DNA of 64,000 nt, from the NCBI GenBank assembly GCA_965240325.2, contig OZ251228.1, forward strand, positions 2,232,001 through 2,296,000, read 5' to 3'. Both the position numbers and the translations under genes were made by a program. Source of the DNA: Rebecca billardiae RCC1528. Taxonomy: Eukaryota; Haptophyta. This document shows, in pieces, positions 19,880 through 29,661 of the stretch. The notes below the pieces were generated by a model. The model had not been told where the DNA came from, made no database searches, and saw nothing but the letters and a program-made list of their open reading frames with translations. Position 1 is the first letter of the stretch, and every line of letters begins with the position of its first letter.

Positions 19880-20990
19880 CAATCGCGCGATAGAGAGAGA
19901 GAGGTCATATTACCGCGGGCTAGGTCCAGCATGCGCGGCACGGCGGCTTGCCGTCCAACGCTTCCCAGCTGATGTTGACGCCGTCGGCGCAGCCGGGCGG
20001 CGCACACGGGTGTTTTTTTGGTTTTTCACGGCGCACGTAGGGCAACACATACTGCATCAGCACCGTCTGGACCGACATGCCCGAGCGCGCAAGGTAGTCG
20101 GCGAGCACAGCCTCAGCGTCCTCGCGGTATGCAGCACCCAGGTGTTGGCGCAGCCTGGTGGGCCGCAGCCCGTCGCGGAAAGTCAGGAGCCCAAAGTAGG
20201 TGTTCATCGCGCCGCGGTGGCCACCCAGTATCTGATCGTTCACGTGGTACGGCCACACACGCAGCCTCAGCCTGCCCGCGTGGGGTCGCTCGTTCCACCA
20301 GTTATTTTGGTTTGCCTCAGACGCAGGCACGCACAGCTTTTCGTTCGGAAGCCTCTCCAGCCACTCGGGCTTGAGGACATGCCCGGGCCGGTACACCAGA
20401 TCGATGCGGGCTTTCACGAGGAAGTCGCGCACTCTAGGCTGTGGCTGTGCCGAGCGCTCCCACTCGATGAGCGCGTCGTACGCGGCTCGCAGGTGTGCAT
20501 ACTGCGCATAGTAGCGCGACTCGCAGTAAGGGTGGCGGCAGATACGGTGGTCGAAGCGCGATGCGTTGAGTGCCACCGTGATAGCCCGCTCGCGCACGAC
20601 GACAGCCTCGAGCCCTGCGGCCGCCGCACGCGCATCGTCGAATGCGTGCAGCCAGACCGCAGTCTCGTTCGGCTCGGCCGCGACAACGAGTGCGCACGCG
20701 AAGCGTGCCGATAGAGGGGCGAGAATGTGCTCGGCGAGCTCGCCCGGAAAGTCAATGCTCACTGGCGACACGTTTGGAGCGCGGTGCAGGAACGGGCCGG
20801 CGAGCAGCACCGCGACCGCCTTCGACATTACGGAAGGCTGGGTCTCGTCGAAAATCACGCGCTATTATGGGGGTACAACGCACTATAATTAAGAATAAGA
20901 GACGCACACAGCTCACGCAGGCGAGATACGCGAAAGCCGCCGCGCTCCCATTGCATGATGGCCGAATCGACTATGGGGCAAGGGCCCTTG
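19880..20990. repeat. segmental duplication, copy 1 (glycosyltransferase-like locus)
   Basis: Near-identical over the coding part to about 28015-29020, with a few in-frame indels; homology fades into gapped alignment at both ends. Boundaries are approximate. Confidence 0.85.
19920..20828 (-). CDS. possible glycosyltransferase, copy 1
   Basis: 302 residues from ATG 20828 (MSKAVAVLLAGPFLHRAP). The body has an alternating hydrophobic pattern, and the segment DFLVKARIDLVYRPGHVL followed by LCVPASEA and NDQILGGHRGAMNTYFGL resembles the acceptor/donor region of small GT-A glycosyltransferases, where an RxD-like aspartate and a later NDQ..G motif recur. I cannot identify a definite family or sugar. 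Compared with its paralogue at 28092-28964 it has in-frame insertions: RLRLRVW versus RLRVW, GLRPTRLRQHLG versus GLRRHLG, and KPKKH near the C-terminus. It lacks an obvious signal anchor, unless an upstream exon supplies it. The open frame is preserved in both copies, arguing for selection. Confidence 0.6.
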   Translation of the reverse strand: MSKAVAVLLAGPFLHRAPNVSPVSIDFPGELAEHILAPLSARFACALVVAAEPNETAVWLHAFDDARAAAAGLEAVVVRERAITVALNASRFDHRICRHPYCESRYYAQYAHLRAAYDALIEWERSAQPQPRVRDFLVKARIDLVYRPGHVLKPEWLERLPNEKLCVPASEANQNNWWNERPHAGRLRLRVWPYHVNDQILGGHRGAMNTYFGLLTFRDGLRPTRLRQHLGAAYREDAEAVLADYLARSGMSVQTVLMQYVLPYVRREKPKKHPCAPPGCADGVNISWEALDGKPPCRACWT

Positions 20991-21785
20991 TATGGCCAGG
21001 GGTATTGTGCACGTTAAATCATAGTAAACTGTATCGGTTCTTGAACCAGCATGCACAGGTTCAAGGTACTGCTAGATAATCTGCCCTGACGCTTTAGCTT
21101 GCGAACCAAGCCCCCCAAACGGGATGGCGAGCACTGGGCGACGAGAGGGCCCGCCTGCGCAGCGCTCCCAAGGCCGCATGCGGGCGTGACAGCCGTCCGC
21201 GGGCGCTTTGTGGGGGCAAGAAGACCCGTAGGCAGCAATCGCGCCGCCTCGTCGACGCCCTCGCCGCCCTCTCCGCGCGCAGAGACCTGCCGAATGGCAA
21301 GCGCAGTTCTGAAGAAGGCCTGTCCGACGAGCGTGATAGGCACGCGTGCGCCCCTGGGGCATCCAAAGGTCGCGCGGCTTTTTCGCTTCTGCGAGATGGG
21401 TATGGGTGTACTCAACATCACTGCTTCGCCGGCCGCCATGCCGACATCGATCAGACCGCACACACGCGCGCGACAGCTGGCAGGCCAACATCCGGTTGTG
21501 AATGGCGGCGCGCGTGATCACAAGGCTGTCGACGAGGAGACCGCAGTGCGAGCAAAAGTAGGGCGCGCAAGACATGCATCTCGGTCGTGAGGCGTGCATG
21601 AGCCGCGAGCACGGGCACGACTTGCACGACAAAGCCAGTCATGCGCCTCGACGCGCACGCGCCGCGGCGGCCCGACGAGCAGGGCGTGCGCAGGCTGGCC
21701 TTCTTGGCGGCGGCTGTCCGGGAGTGCCCGCGCACGCGCAAACTGTATTCAAAAAGCTCCCGGATGGCACAGGGGGTATACTCCC
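20860..21785. other. repeat-derived intergenic sequence
   Basis: Moderate GC. The minus strand from about 21632 to 21072 is open and contains a Cys-pair motif (CMSCAPYFCSHCG) like a zinc ribbon, but the rest is not recognisable, so I do not call a gene. A taaatcatag-type motif near 21015 resembles the end of the dispersed repeat at 8335-8506. Confidence 0.35.
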
Positions 21786-22203
21786 GCAGGCCCTCGCGGA
21801 GCTCGTCGAGCTGTGCGTGCGCGCGCGCGCGCGCGGCCCGGCGGACGAGGCCGTGGCGGTGCGCACGGCGCTCGCCCTCGTGCAGCGGCGGCGCGTGCGG
21901 CGCGCGAGGCGCATCCAGCACGAGTCCATGCTGCTCGCGCGGCTCACCGTGCTGCTCGCGGGACTGCCGCCCGTGCGCGCCTCGCGCGACGCCGCGATGC
22001 GCGCGGCGGGGCGCCTGCCCGAGGCGGTGCGCCTCCCGCTCTTCGACTTCCTGAACAACTCCCGCGCCTCCCATGCCATGCGCCTCGTGCAGCACGCGGA
22101 CGGCGGGGGCGCCGCCGGACGCGCCGCGGCTGATGGCCTACTCGACAGCGTCGAGCCCCGCTCACGCTGGGAGGCTCAGAGTCAGGCCAACGCACGCGCG
22201 TGA
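21574..22203 (+). pseudogene. chimeric open frame: new N-terminus fused to duplicated monooxygenase C-terminus
   Basis: An ATG at 21574 opens a 209-residue frame. Its first 70 residues are unrelated to anything recognised. From 21786 it is a close copy of the monooxygenase C-terminus (residue 459 onward), including HESMLLARLTVLLAGLPPVR, FDFLNNSRASHAM and the final EAQSQANARA and stop. The copy retains 3' flanking homology to about 22280. All FAD-binding motifs are missing, so it cannot be a working monooxygenase. It is either a truncated pseudogene or a new chimeric gene. Confidence 0.7.
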
Positions 22204-22811
22204 CAGTGAGACACGCGGCCGGTGCGCGGCGCGGTACAGTATATGGGGCATGGCATGGGCGGGTCGCACGACGAATTCACAGACACTGATGGCGCACGCC
22301 CCCCCCGAAAGGTCTGAGCGTGAGCGAAAGCCGGGGGGGGCGGCGCACGTGCTCCGCAAAATCAAAAAAGATAATGGCGCGCGTGATGCTGGTGGGGATT
22401 TTGTACTTGTAGCAGGGGGAGAGCTGCTAGTGAATGGCATTCAACCCCCTTGATGACGCTTGATTGCGTTCGTACTATCCGATTCCCCTGCTCGTATTAA
22501 TCTCTTTTTGCAGGCATAGATACTAATAGGACAATTCCCTCGCTGAATAGCACAAATGGCCTTGGCCTTCTTGGCCCAATGCGGGTGGGATTCGACATCT
22601 CTATCTGCGAGGATTAATAATTAAGAGCTCTCTGATGAAAGAAGTGTCAAGTGAGTGTGTCCTAGACAGCCAGTGAGCGTAAAGGTCAATAATTGCAGTT
22701 CTGATTCAAGATTCCGCTCAGCCCTTATTGCAAACTGATTCAAAGCCAATGTGGGTGTGATCGACGCGTTGTGATGCTCTATCTGGACTCGATGATCGGC
22801 GAACAGTCACG
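22204..22811. other. intergenic, AT-richer, no gene seen
   Basis: It begins with the 3' flank of the monooxygenase duplication. Beyond about 22300 there are homopolymer runs (c7, g8) and no supported feature. Confidence 0.4.
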
Positions 22812-23941
22812 ATCCAACCAAGGGGAGTCAGGGTACAGCACGTCCAGTTGGGCTGCAGCTGGAGCTTGGGTACAAAAGCTTCCCGCGGCGCAGCGGCACT
22901 CGCCGCCGCCGCCGCCGTCGAGGGGCGGTTGTGGCGCGCACGGCGTGAGCCGCTGCGGGCGCTGAGGTGCGCGCGACGGCGGCGCGCCCGGCGGCGCTGC
23001 TGTAGGAGGCCACTGCCCTCCTCTCTGCCCCGCGCGCTTCGCTCGTCGTCGCCGTCTCCGCGCCTGCGACTCAGCGCGCACGCGAGCGCGGCACCGCCCG
23101 GCAGCCGGGGCAATCTCTGCCGTGACTGCGCATGTGCGTCGCGACCTGGTCGGCCCAGCGCGCGAGGCGCGTGCGGGCGAGGTAGGGCCAGTATGGGCGC
23201 GCGCCATGCCGCCTCAAGTAAGCCCATCAGAGCGTACAACAGGGAACTGAGCACGTGTGTCTGGTTGGCCGCTTGGACTGTGTTCAAGCAATGCACGGGC
23301 CATCGTCGAGGCGATCTCGAGGCACTCAGTCAAAACGTCAGTTCAGCGCGCAGACGACCTGGGCGAGAGTCACTGACAATGTATGACTCGCATGATCACA
23401 AAAAGCTCTGCAACTATCGCGTCTGTACGCCTACTGCCTCGATCGTGCACACTGACGTCTGCGCTTGGGTGCCGCATTGTTTGTCAACGTTGTCGACAGA
23501 GGTGCAAGGCCCGCGACATGCCCACCGGCGCAAGGTCGAGGCGGCATGGCGCGCGCCCATACTGGCCCTACCTCGCCCGCACGCGCCTCGCGCGCTGGGC
23601 CGACCAGGTCGCGACGCACATGCGCAGTCACGGCAGAGATTGCCCCGGCTGCCGGGCGGTGCCGCGCTCGCGTGCGCGCTGAGTCGCAGGCGCGGAGACG
23701 GCGACGACGAGCGAAGCGCGCGGGGCAGAGAGGAGGGCAGTGGCCTCCTACAGCAGCGCCGCCGGGCGCGCCGCCGTCGCGCGCACCTCAGCGCCCGCAG
23801 CGGCTCACGCCGTGCGCGCCACAACCGCCCCTCGACGGCGGCGGCGGCGGCGAGTGCCGCTGCGCCGCGGGAAGCTTTTGTACCCAAGCTCCAGCTGCAG
23901 CCCAACTGGACGTGCTGTACCCTGACTCCCCTTGATCCAAC
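22812..23941. mobile_element. foldback (long-TIR) transposable element, copy 1, with 7-bp target duplication
   Basis: The element occupies 22819-23934 (1116 bp). Its ends are the inverted repeat CAAGGGGAGTCAGGGTACAG / its complement. The arms are about 396 bp (22819-23214 and 23538-23934) and nearly perfect inverses, enclosing a 323-bp unique spacer. Flanking direct repeats atccaac (22812-22818 and 23935-23941) are a 7-bp target-site duplication. It encodes no transposase, so it must be mobilised in trans. The second copy, in opposite orientation, is at 31503-32618. Confidence 0.93.
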
Positions 23942-25107
23942 TGCCGCCGGCACGTCGGCGCGAGTCAGTGTGTGGCTTTCCCGGAGACCCGGTGCGATCG
24001 CGTGGGGCGCGCGGCGGCGTGTGTAGCGGCCAGGCGGAGGCGTCGGGGGCGGCGGCTGAAGGGAGCGAGGGCGGTGGTGGCGGCACGGACGAGGGAGGCG
24101 CGCCGAACGGCATGTCCGTCCTCACCCTCGCCAGCGGCGGCCGCCCGCGCGTCACCGCCGCCGGCTCTCAGCCGACGCCGCCGCCCGCGAGTGCCGCCAA
24201 CGGCGCGCGGCGGGCGCGTCACGGCAGGCGGCGGGGGCGGCGACTGCAGGGAGCGAGGGCGATGGTGGCGGCGCAGTCGAGGGAGGTGCGCCATCCGGAC
24301 AGCGCGGCGGCGCGGCGCGCGGCCGAGCGCGGGAGCCTGGGCGGCGGCGGGCGCGCGGCGGGGCATGTGCTGCCCGAGAGAGAGGCTGGCGCACTCGCCC
24401 AGCGCCGCCGCGCACACCGCCGCCGACCTCGCGCGCACGACCTCCGTCAACTCCTCCGTCAGCGGCGGAGAGCGCGTCGCCTCGCCGCCCACGCTGCCGC
24501 CCAGCCGGTTCGTCATCCGAGCGCGGCTCGCGGGCGGCGGCCGCCCGCGGCGTGCGCCGGGCCGCGGTCGCCGCCTACTAACTAACTAAGCTTGCGGTGG
24601 GACCGCCGCTGGGGGGCGGGGCGGGCGGAGGAGATGGCGGTGGCGAAGGAGGACGCGGTGGTGGACGTGGACGTCACGCAGTCCGGGCTGCACTGGCTCA
24701 TCCATCTCCTCTCTGCACTCGACCCGCCGCCGTCACCGACGGCGCAGCAGCTGGCGGCGGCGCGACGGATGGTGGCGGGCGCGGCCGCGGCCGAGGCGGG
24801 CGCGCGCCGCGCGCGCCGCTGCGGCGGCGTGGAGCGGCGCTGAGCGGCGCGCTGCTGCACACGCAGTCACGCTGCGCACGTGCTGCAGACGCTGTACAAG
24901 CGCGCCACCGCCGACGCCGTCGCGCCGCCGCTGCCCCCGCCGCACGACCGGCACCGTCCGACCGTCCGCGACCGTGTCGTCACAAGCAGCAGCGGCTGCT
25001 GCTCACATTCACAAGCTCACTAGCTGCGTGATGGTGACTAGCCACTAGGGCCGTGCGCCCTCAACTTCGTTGTTCACTACCCGAAGATCGGCGTAGCCGA
25101 TCATAAT
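23942..25107. other. GC-rich region with degenerate coding-like fragments
   Basis: Contains two imperfect copies of a gggagcgagggcg(g/a)tggtggcgg block (around 24060 and 24250). Open frames such as 24634-24843 (MAVAKEDAVVDVDVTQSGLH...) look gene-like, but neighbouring frames are broken. It may be the remains of a gene eroded by repeats. No function is suggested. Confidence 0.3.
24634..24843 (+). pseudogene. small coding-like fragment, unrecognised
   Basis: A 69-residue open frame with balanced composition at its start (VTQSGLHWLIHLLSALDPPP) and a basic Ala/Arg tail. The adjacent upstream frame (VNSSVSGGERVASPPTLPP at about 24440-24500) looks coding too but is out of phase. Possibly an exon or gene remnant. 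Confidence 0.25.
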
Positions 25108-25222
25108 GGCCCGCGGTGCAGGGCGGAGCGCGTAGCGTGGAGCCCCGCCGGGGGCCCTCACTACTACGTTGTCAAAAAGATCTTTTGATCAAAGAAAAGG
25201 GGACGGGGGACGATTTTTACGG
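25108..25222. repeat. dispersed repeat, inverted partner at 35835-35943
   Basis: Shares ggcccgcggtgcagggcgg, ggagcgcg, caaaaagatctt, gatcaaagaaaa and gggacgggggacgattt with the complement of 35835-35943. Moderately diverged; no coding content. Confidence 0.75.
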
Positions 25223-25431
25223 TTGTTGGAGGGTGAGTTTTCGCTTTTTCGAGGGGTAGATAGCTCTCTATCGCAAGATGCGGTTGACGAAATAGGCGCG
25301 CCCGGACGTGAGTAATAAGAAAGATCGAAGGCCGCTGGCCGTCACTTTGTCAGTAAAGTTTAGTCATCGTGTCATCGACGCTATTGAAAACTTGGTCGCC
25401 GGTCCAAGGGCCGTATTGTTTTGACAAAGTG

Positions 25432-25718
25432 TGTTAGACTGAAGAAGAAGCGTGGGTGCTCCCTACCGCGCGTGTGGGCGATAGGTCCACCGGAAGCGAC
25501 CAGGCGGGCTAAGGACCGGCCCCGAAGGGGCAGGCGGACGGGGTCACATCATCGGATGATGGGTCAGGCAGCCCCAAACTCCCAGGGAGCAGTTTGGGGC
25601 TCCGGACTGGCCGAGATAGTGCCGGATCGTGCCTCCGCCGGTACGTGCGGGTAGATGCGGAAACTTACCCGCGACTCCTGTGGAACGGTGTCTTCGAGGA
25701 CTGGTGCCCAGTCTGACA
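25432..25718 (-). repeat. LTR (3' LTR in element orientation)
   Basis: 287 bp, TG...CA ended. It contains an 11-bp inverted repeat agccccaaact/agtttggggct around 25572-25603 that could fold in the transcript. Confidence 0.93.
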
Positions 25719-26276
25719 CTCCTCCTCACCGACCACAGCGAGGTGCGGTGCCTGAGTGCGCGTGCGCGTGTGCGTAAGTGTGAGTGGGGGCGTAAGGCGA
25801 GCGTGCGTGTGCGTGCCCGACTGTCTAGCTGCCAAGCTGTCCGGAAGCTGCGAATCGCAGCAGCGATCGAGGGACGTCTGGAGTTGCTCGCGAATCCGTC
25901 CGAGCAGTCGTACTCCAGTGAATGGACGCCTGCCGAGCTGGCTGACCAGGCTCGGGCTCGGCTTGGGCGTCGACGGGGGCGTGGTGCCCCAGGCAGTTGA
26001 TCGAGTGATCGTGTGGTCGTGCCAGCTGCTGTGGACTTACCGAGATCCACCTGCCTGCTCCTCCTCGATGGGTCGCGTCGACGGCGACGGTGCACCACCG
26101 CGTGTGGGCTGGTGCAATGGGACATGGACTGGTCTCACGCGTAGAACCTTGTGTCGGCTTCGGCCGCAGAATGACGCTGCCTCGCAACCGCGTGTCACGA
26201 AGAAGCTGCACATAGCGAGCGCGGAGATGATCGAGCGGCGCGCGGTGTCGATCGACGTGATCGTATCCGCTGTCGC

Positions 26277-26624
26277 CTAGTGAACGCGTAGATCGCGCCT
26301 CATCTCCTCCTTGCAAGCTGCTCGGCCATCTTGGCGGTCGAGGGCTGCATTCATGAAGTCAATCGACTTGGTGTCGAGACTCCTCCTGCATCTGAGCAGG
26401 GCGTGCGACTCGGCGCACGATGACGACGCGAATGTCGTCGGAATGAGGTACGTCAGCACCTCCTCCTTGAAGGCTGCCGCGGTTGGGCTAGCCTGCCTTG
26501 GACCATCCGACTTGGATGTGAATCGTCTCGCGAGCTCGCAACGCGCGATGCGCGCGAGCGCGTTCCTTGCGCCAGCGAGGTCGGGTCCGGTAACGAGCGC
26601 GTCTCGTTGCTGACCCCGATACCA
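26277..26624 (-). CDS. possible gag remnant of the LTR element
   Basis: Open frame of about 115 codons from the primer-binding site to the stop at 26277. It includes LARRFTSKSDGP, AAAFKEEVLTYLIPTTFASS and DFMNAALDRQDG. Copia gag proteins often begin with a short domain of this kind (…F..WK..…YL…). There is no ATG before residue about 90, no zinc knuckle and no protease, so it is probably a decayed or non-coding packaging segment. Low certainty. Confidence 0.3.
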   Translation of the reverse strand, partial: WYRGQQRDALVTGPDLAGARNALARIARCELARRFTSKSDGPRQASPTAAAFKEEVLTYLIPTTFASSSCAESHALLRCRRSLDTKSIDFMNAALDRQDGRAACKEEMRRDLRVH

Positions 26625-26911
26625 TGTTAGACTGAAGAAGAAGCGTGGGTGCTCCCTACCGCGCGTGTGGGCGATAGGTCCACCGGAAGCGACCAGGCGG
26701 GCTAAGGACCGGCCCCGAAGGGGCAGGCGGACGGGGTCACATCATCGGATGATGGGTCAGGCAGCCCCAAACTCCCAGGGAGCAGTTTGGGGCTCCGGAC
26801 TGGCCGAGATAGTGCCGGATCGTGCCTCCGCCGGTACGTGCGGGTAGATGCGGAAACTTACCCGCGACTCCTGTGGAACGGTGTCTTCGAGGACTGGTGC
26901 CCAGTCTGACA
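26625..26911 (-). repeat. LTR (5' LTR in element orientation)
   Basis: Appears identical to 25432-25718. It should contain the element promoter, given the minus-strand orientation. Confidence 0.93.
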
Positions 26912-26916
26912 AAGTG

Positions 26917-28010
26917 CATGTGCATGGGTCATATACTACGACTGTTTCAAACTGCATGTCGGCGTACCGAGCGCGCTGTTTGCCGGTTTGCATTATTTTC
27001 CCGGCGCGCACGCCGACGCCGCCACCGCGGCTCGGCGGCCGGACTCATCTCGGCCCGCAGCGCTTGCGTCCCCCCGCGGCGGCGCGCGCCGCCGTCGCCG
27101 CCGCGCAGGCCGTGCACTCGGTGGATGAGGAGACGGCCCTGCTGCGCGCGGAGCGCTGCGCGCCGCGCGCTGCTCCTGCTGCGGCGCGCAGTAGTCCGCT
27201 CGTCCGCCCCGCGGGCTCGCCACGGAGCCGACGAGCGCGATGACGACAATCGAATGAGCACGAGTGCGCACGGAGGCGCTGGGCGCCGAGCTGGCGAAGC
27301 GCGGCGCCGAGCTCGACGCGCTGCGCGACGCGGCGACGGACGCGCTGGGCGCGCGCGGCGCCCTCGTCGCGACGCCCCGTGCAGCAGCTCGAGCAGCCAG
27401 CTGTGGAGTAGACGGCCGTCGACTCGAGGGCGCCACCGCGCCGGGTGAGTGAGCACGCACGGGCTCCGCCTCGGTCGGAGGCTGGCTGGCCGCCGCCGTG
27501 GCTTCGAGGCCGACGCGGCGGAGGAGGCGGCGGGCGAGCACGGTGGCGCGGTGGAGCAGGCGCGCACGCGCGGCGGCAGGCGCGACCCGCCGCTCGCCTC
27601 GTTCCACCCCGAGCTCCGCTCGGTCTCGCCTCTCGGTGCGCGGCTGCGCAGCGCCGTGAGCGCAGGCTGGGGCCGCTGGGGGTGGGGCCAGCAGAGTGGT
27701 GCGCGCTCTCGCTCTGCCGGCACGAGGCGCGCCGGCTGAGCGACCAGCGGCCCGTCGTCGAGCGCGTGGCGCAGCGCGAGCACCTCAAGGCAGGCTCGCC
27801 CTGCGCGCGCGCGCCGCTGCCCCGGCCGCCGTCCGTACTTCTTCGCGCGGGCCCGCGGCGACAGTCCTCATCGGCCCGCCATGTTGACCAGACTGAGACA
27901 GCAGCCGACGGAGGGTGCACCGCGGGCCCCTAACTACGTTGGTTCTACGGAAGGACCGCGGAACGCGGTCATATATATATGTATATATATATACACATAT
28001 ATATATACTC
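26917..28010. other. GC-rich region with broken coding-like fragments and AT microsatellite
   Basis: The plus strand from about 27010 to 27450 has helical, heptad-like pieces in shifting frames (AARAAVAAAQAVHSVDEETALL; EALGAELAKRGAELDALRDA), suggesting a decayed coiled-coil gene. A tata/tatgtata microsatellite lies at about 27972-28006. No intact gene is supported. Confidence 0.3.
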
Positions 28011-28014
28011 TGCT

Positions 28015-29020
28015 GTGAAAACAATATCGAGAGCGAGAGTAGAGAGAGAGAGAGAGAGAGAGGGCATATGCGTCGTCGTCATTACCGCGGGCTAGGTCCA
28101 GCATGCGCGGCACGGCGGCTTGCCGTCCAACGCTTCCCAGCTGATGTTGACGCCGTCGGCGCAGCCGGGCGGCGCACACGGCTGACGGCGCACGTAGGGC
28201 AAAACATACTGCATCAGCACCGTCTGGACCGACAGGCCCGAGCGCGCAAGGTAGTCGGCGAGCACAGCCTCAGCGTCCTCGCGGTATGCAGCACCCAGGT
28301 GTCGGCGCAGCCCGTTGCGGAAAGTCAGGAGCCCAAAGTAGGTGTTCATCGCGCCGCGGTGGCCACCCAGTATCTGATCGTTCACGTGGTACGGCCACAC
28401 ACGCAGCCTGCCCGCGTGGGGTCGCTCGTTCCACCAGTTATTGCGGTTCGCCTCAGACGCAGGCACGCACAGCTTTTTGTTCGGAAGCCTCTCTAGCCAC
28501 TCGGGCTTGAGGACATGCCCGGGCCGGTACACCAGATCGATGCGGGCTTTCACGAGGAAGTCGCGCACTCTAGGCTGCGGCTGTGCCGAGCGCTCCCACT
28601 CGATGAGCGCGTCGTACGCGGCTCGCAGGTGTGCATACTGCGCATAGTAGCGCGACTCGCAGTAAGGGTGGCGGCAGATGCGGTGGTCGAAGCGCGATGC
28701 GTTGAGTGCCACCGTGATAGCCCGCTCGCGCACGACGACGGCCTCGAGCCCTGCGGCCGCCGCACGCGCATCGTCGAATGCGTGCAGCCAGACCGCAGTC
28801 TCGTTCGGCTCGGCCGCGACAACGAGTGCGCACGCGAAGCGTGCCGATAGAGGGGCAAGAATGTGCTCGGCGAGCTCGCCCGGAAAGTCAATGCTCGCTG
28901 GCGACACGTTTGGGGCGCGGTGCAGGAACGGGCCGGCGAGCAGCACCGCGACCGCCTTCGACATTACGGAAGGCAGGTCTCGAAAATCACGCGCTCGCGA
29001 AAGCCGCGCTCATCGCCGAA
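28015..29020. repeat. segmental duplication, copy 2 (glycosyltransferase-like locus)
   Basis: Paralogous to about 19880-20990 in the same orientation. A (ga)n tract (about 28037-28062) precedes the gene end, as in copy 1. Confidence 0.85.
28092..28964 (-). CDS. possible glycosyltransferase, copy 2
   Basis: 290 residues, starting MSKAVAVLLAGPFLHRAP at ATG 28964. It differs from copy 1 by a handful of substitutions and lacks three small insertions, so it is probably the ancestral-length form. Same putative GT-A-like signatures (VKARIDLVYRPGHVLKPEWL, NDQILGGHRGAMNTYFG). The function is unproven and no donor can be inferred. The frame is intact. Confidence 0.6.
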   Translation of the reverse strand: MSKAVAVLLAGPFLHRAPNVSPASIDFPGELAEHILAPLSARFACALVVAAEPNETAVWLHAFDDARAAAAGLEAVVVRERAITVALNASRFDHRICRHPYCESRYYAQYAHLRAAYDALIEWERSAQPQPRVRDFLVKARIDLVYRPGHVLKPEWLERLPNKKLCVPASEANRNNWWNERPHAGRLRVWPYHVNDQILGGHRGAMNTYFGLLTFRNGLRRHLGAAYREDAEAVLADYLARSGLSVQTVLMQYVLPYVRRQPCAPPGCADGVNISWEALDGKPPCRACWT

Positions 29021-29024
29021 TAAC

Positions 29025-29661
29025 GGGAGTGAACCAGCATGCCGGTCGGAATTTCGGGTGATGGGGATTTCTTTTCCGAAATAAATGCATGCGCAGGTTA
29101 CCACTGCCGCCGTCAGCAGAGCAGCACCGGCCAAGCTCCAAGCTCCCGGATCCCCAGTGATGGCCGGCCAGTGCCCAGTGGCTGTCGTCTGCTATTTTGA
29201 GGTGTCAATGATAGCGGATCATGTTTGCGGAGCGCTTTGCGCACGCAGTTTGCGCTCATCGTTGTCGGAGAGGTGGTGCAGGTGGCACGGGAAGCGCCAC
29301 GGGCGCTAGCCGCCCGGGCCTGGTTGGAGGCCGTGCCGCACACTGCACAGCAGCGCGACCCCCGTGTCGGGCCCGTGCTTCTGCGCCATCGCGCACGCCT
29401 CCGGGAAGGCGGCAGCTGCTTGCCGAGCGTGCCGATGTGCGGCTGGCAGGTCCCAGTCAGAGTCGGTGCCGCGGTGAGTGGAGGGGCGCCGGTCGACTTG
29501 AGCGGAACAGGGGCATGCATGAAACGGTGAAGTCGAGCGCGGTGAAAACCTTCTGCCGTGCCCGGTGGCGTCTCGGCCCGATGCCGGCGCTCGCTCGCAC
29601 GAAAAGCTCGTCGGGATGACCGCCGGGAGATCATCACGACCAGCCACGCTTCACGGCTTCA
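29025..29661. other. 3' flank of EsV-1-7 gene, part of segmental duplication
   Basis: From about 29063 it is near-identical to 36898-37492, including the tract ccgcactgcacagcagcgcg and cggtgaaaaccttctgccgt. Open frames are shadows or possible untranslated sequence. No independent gene is supported. Confidence 0.55.

Larger units (their letters stand above)
25427..26916 (-). mobile_element. complete small non-autonomous LTR retrotransposon (TRIM-like) with 5-bp target duplication
   Basis: Two direct repeats of 287 bp (25432-25718 and 26625-26911), apparently identical, start TGTTAGACTG and end CAGTCTGACA. They are flanked by aagtg on both sides (25427-25431, 26912-26916). On the minus strand the sequence right after the leading LTR is TGGTATCGGGGTCAGCAACG, a primer-binding site matching a Met-tRNA 3' end (…GATACCA), and right before the trailing LTR is a purine tract ggtgaggaggag. 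This fixes the orientation as minus. The internal region is only 906 bp and has no reverse transcriptase or integrase, so it needs an autonomous partner, probably Copia-like by its primer site. Apparently identical LTRs mean a very recent insertion. Confidence 0.95.

Noticed and set aside
21072-21632. Minus frame with a CxxC...CxxC zinc-ribbon-like motif as an RNA polymerase subunit fragment
   Set aside because: Only two Cys pairs match; flanking residues show no resemblance to a specific family.
22819-23934. Open frames within foldback arms as genes
   Set aside because: They recur in all four arms in both orientations and have no coding signature; the element explains them.
25825-26316. 163-codon minus frame in the LTR element as a protein gene
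   Set aside because: No ATG start, no gag, protease, integrase or reverse-transcriptase motif.
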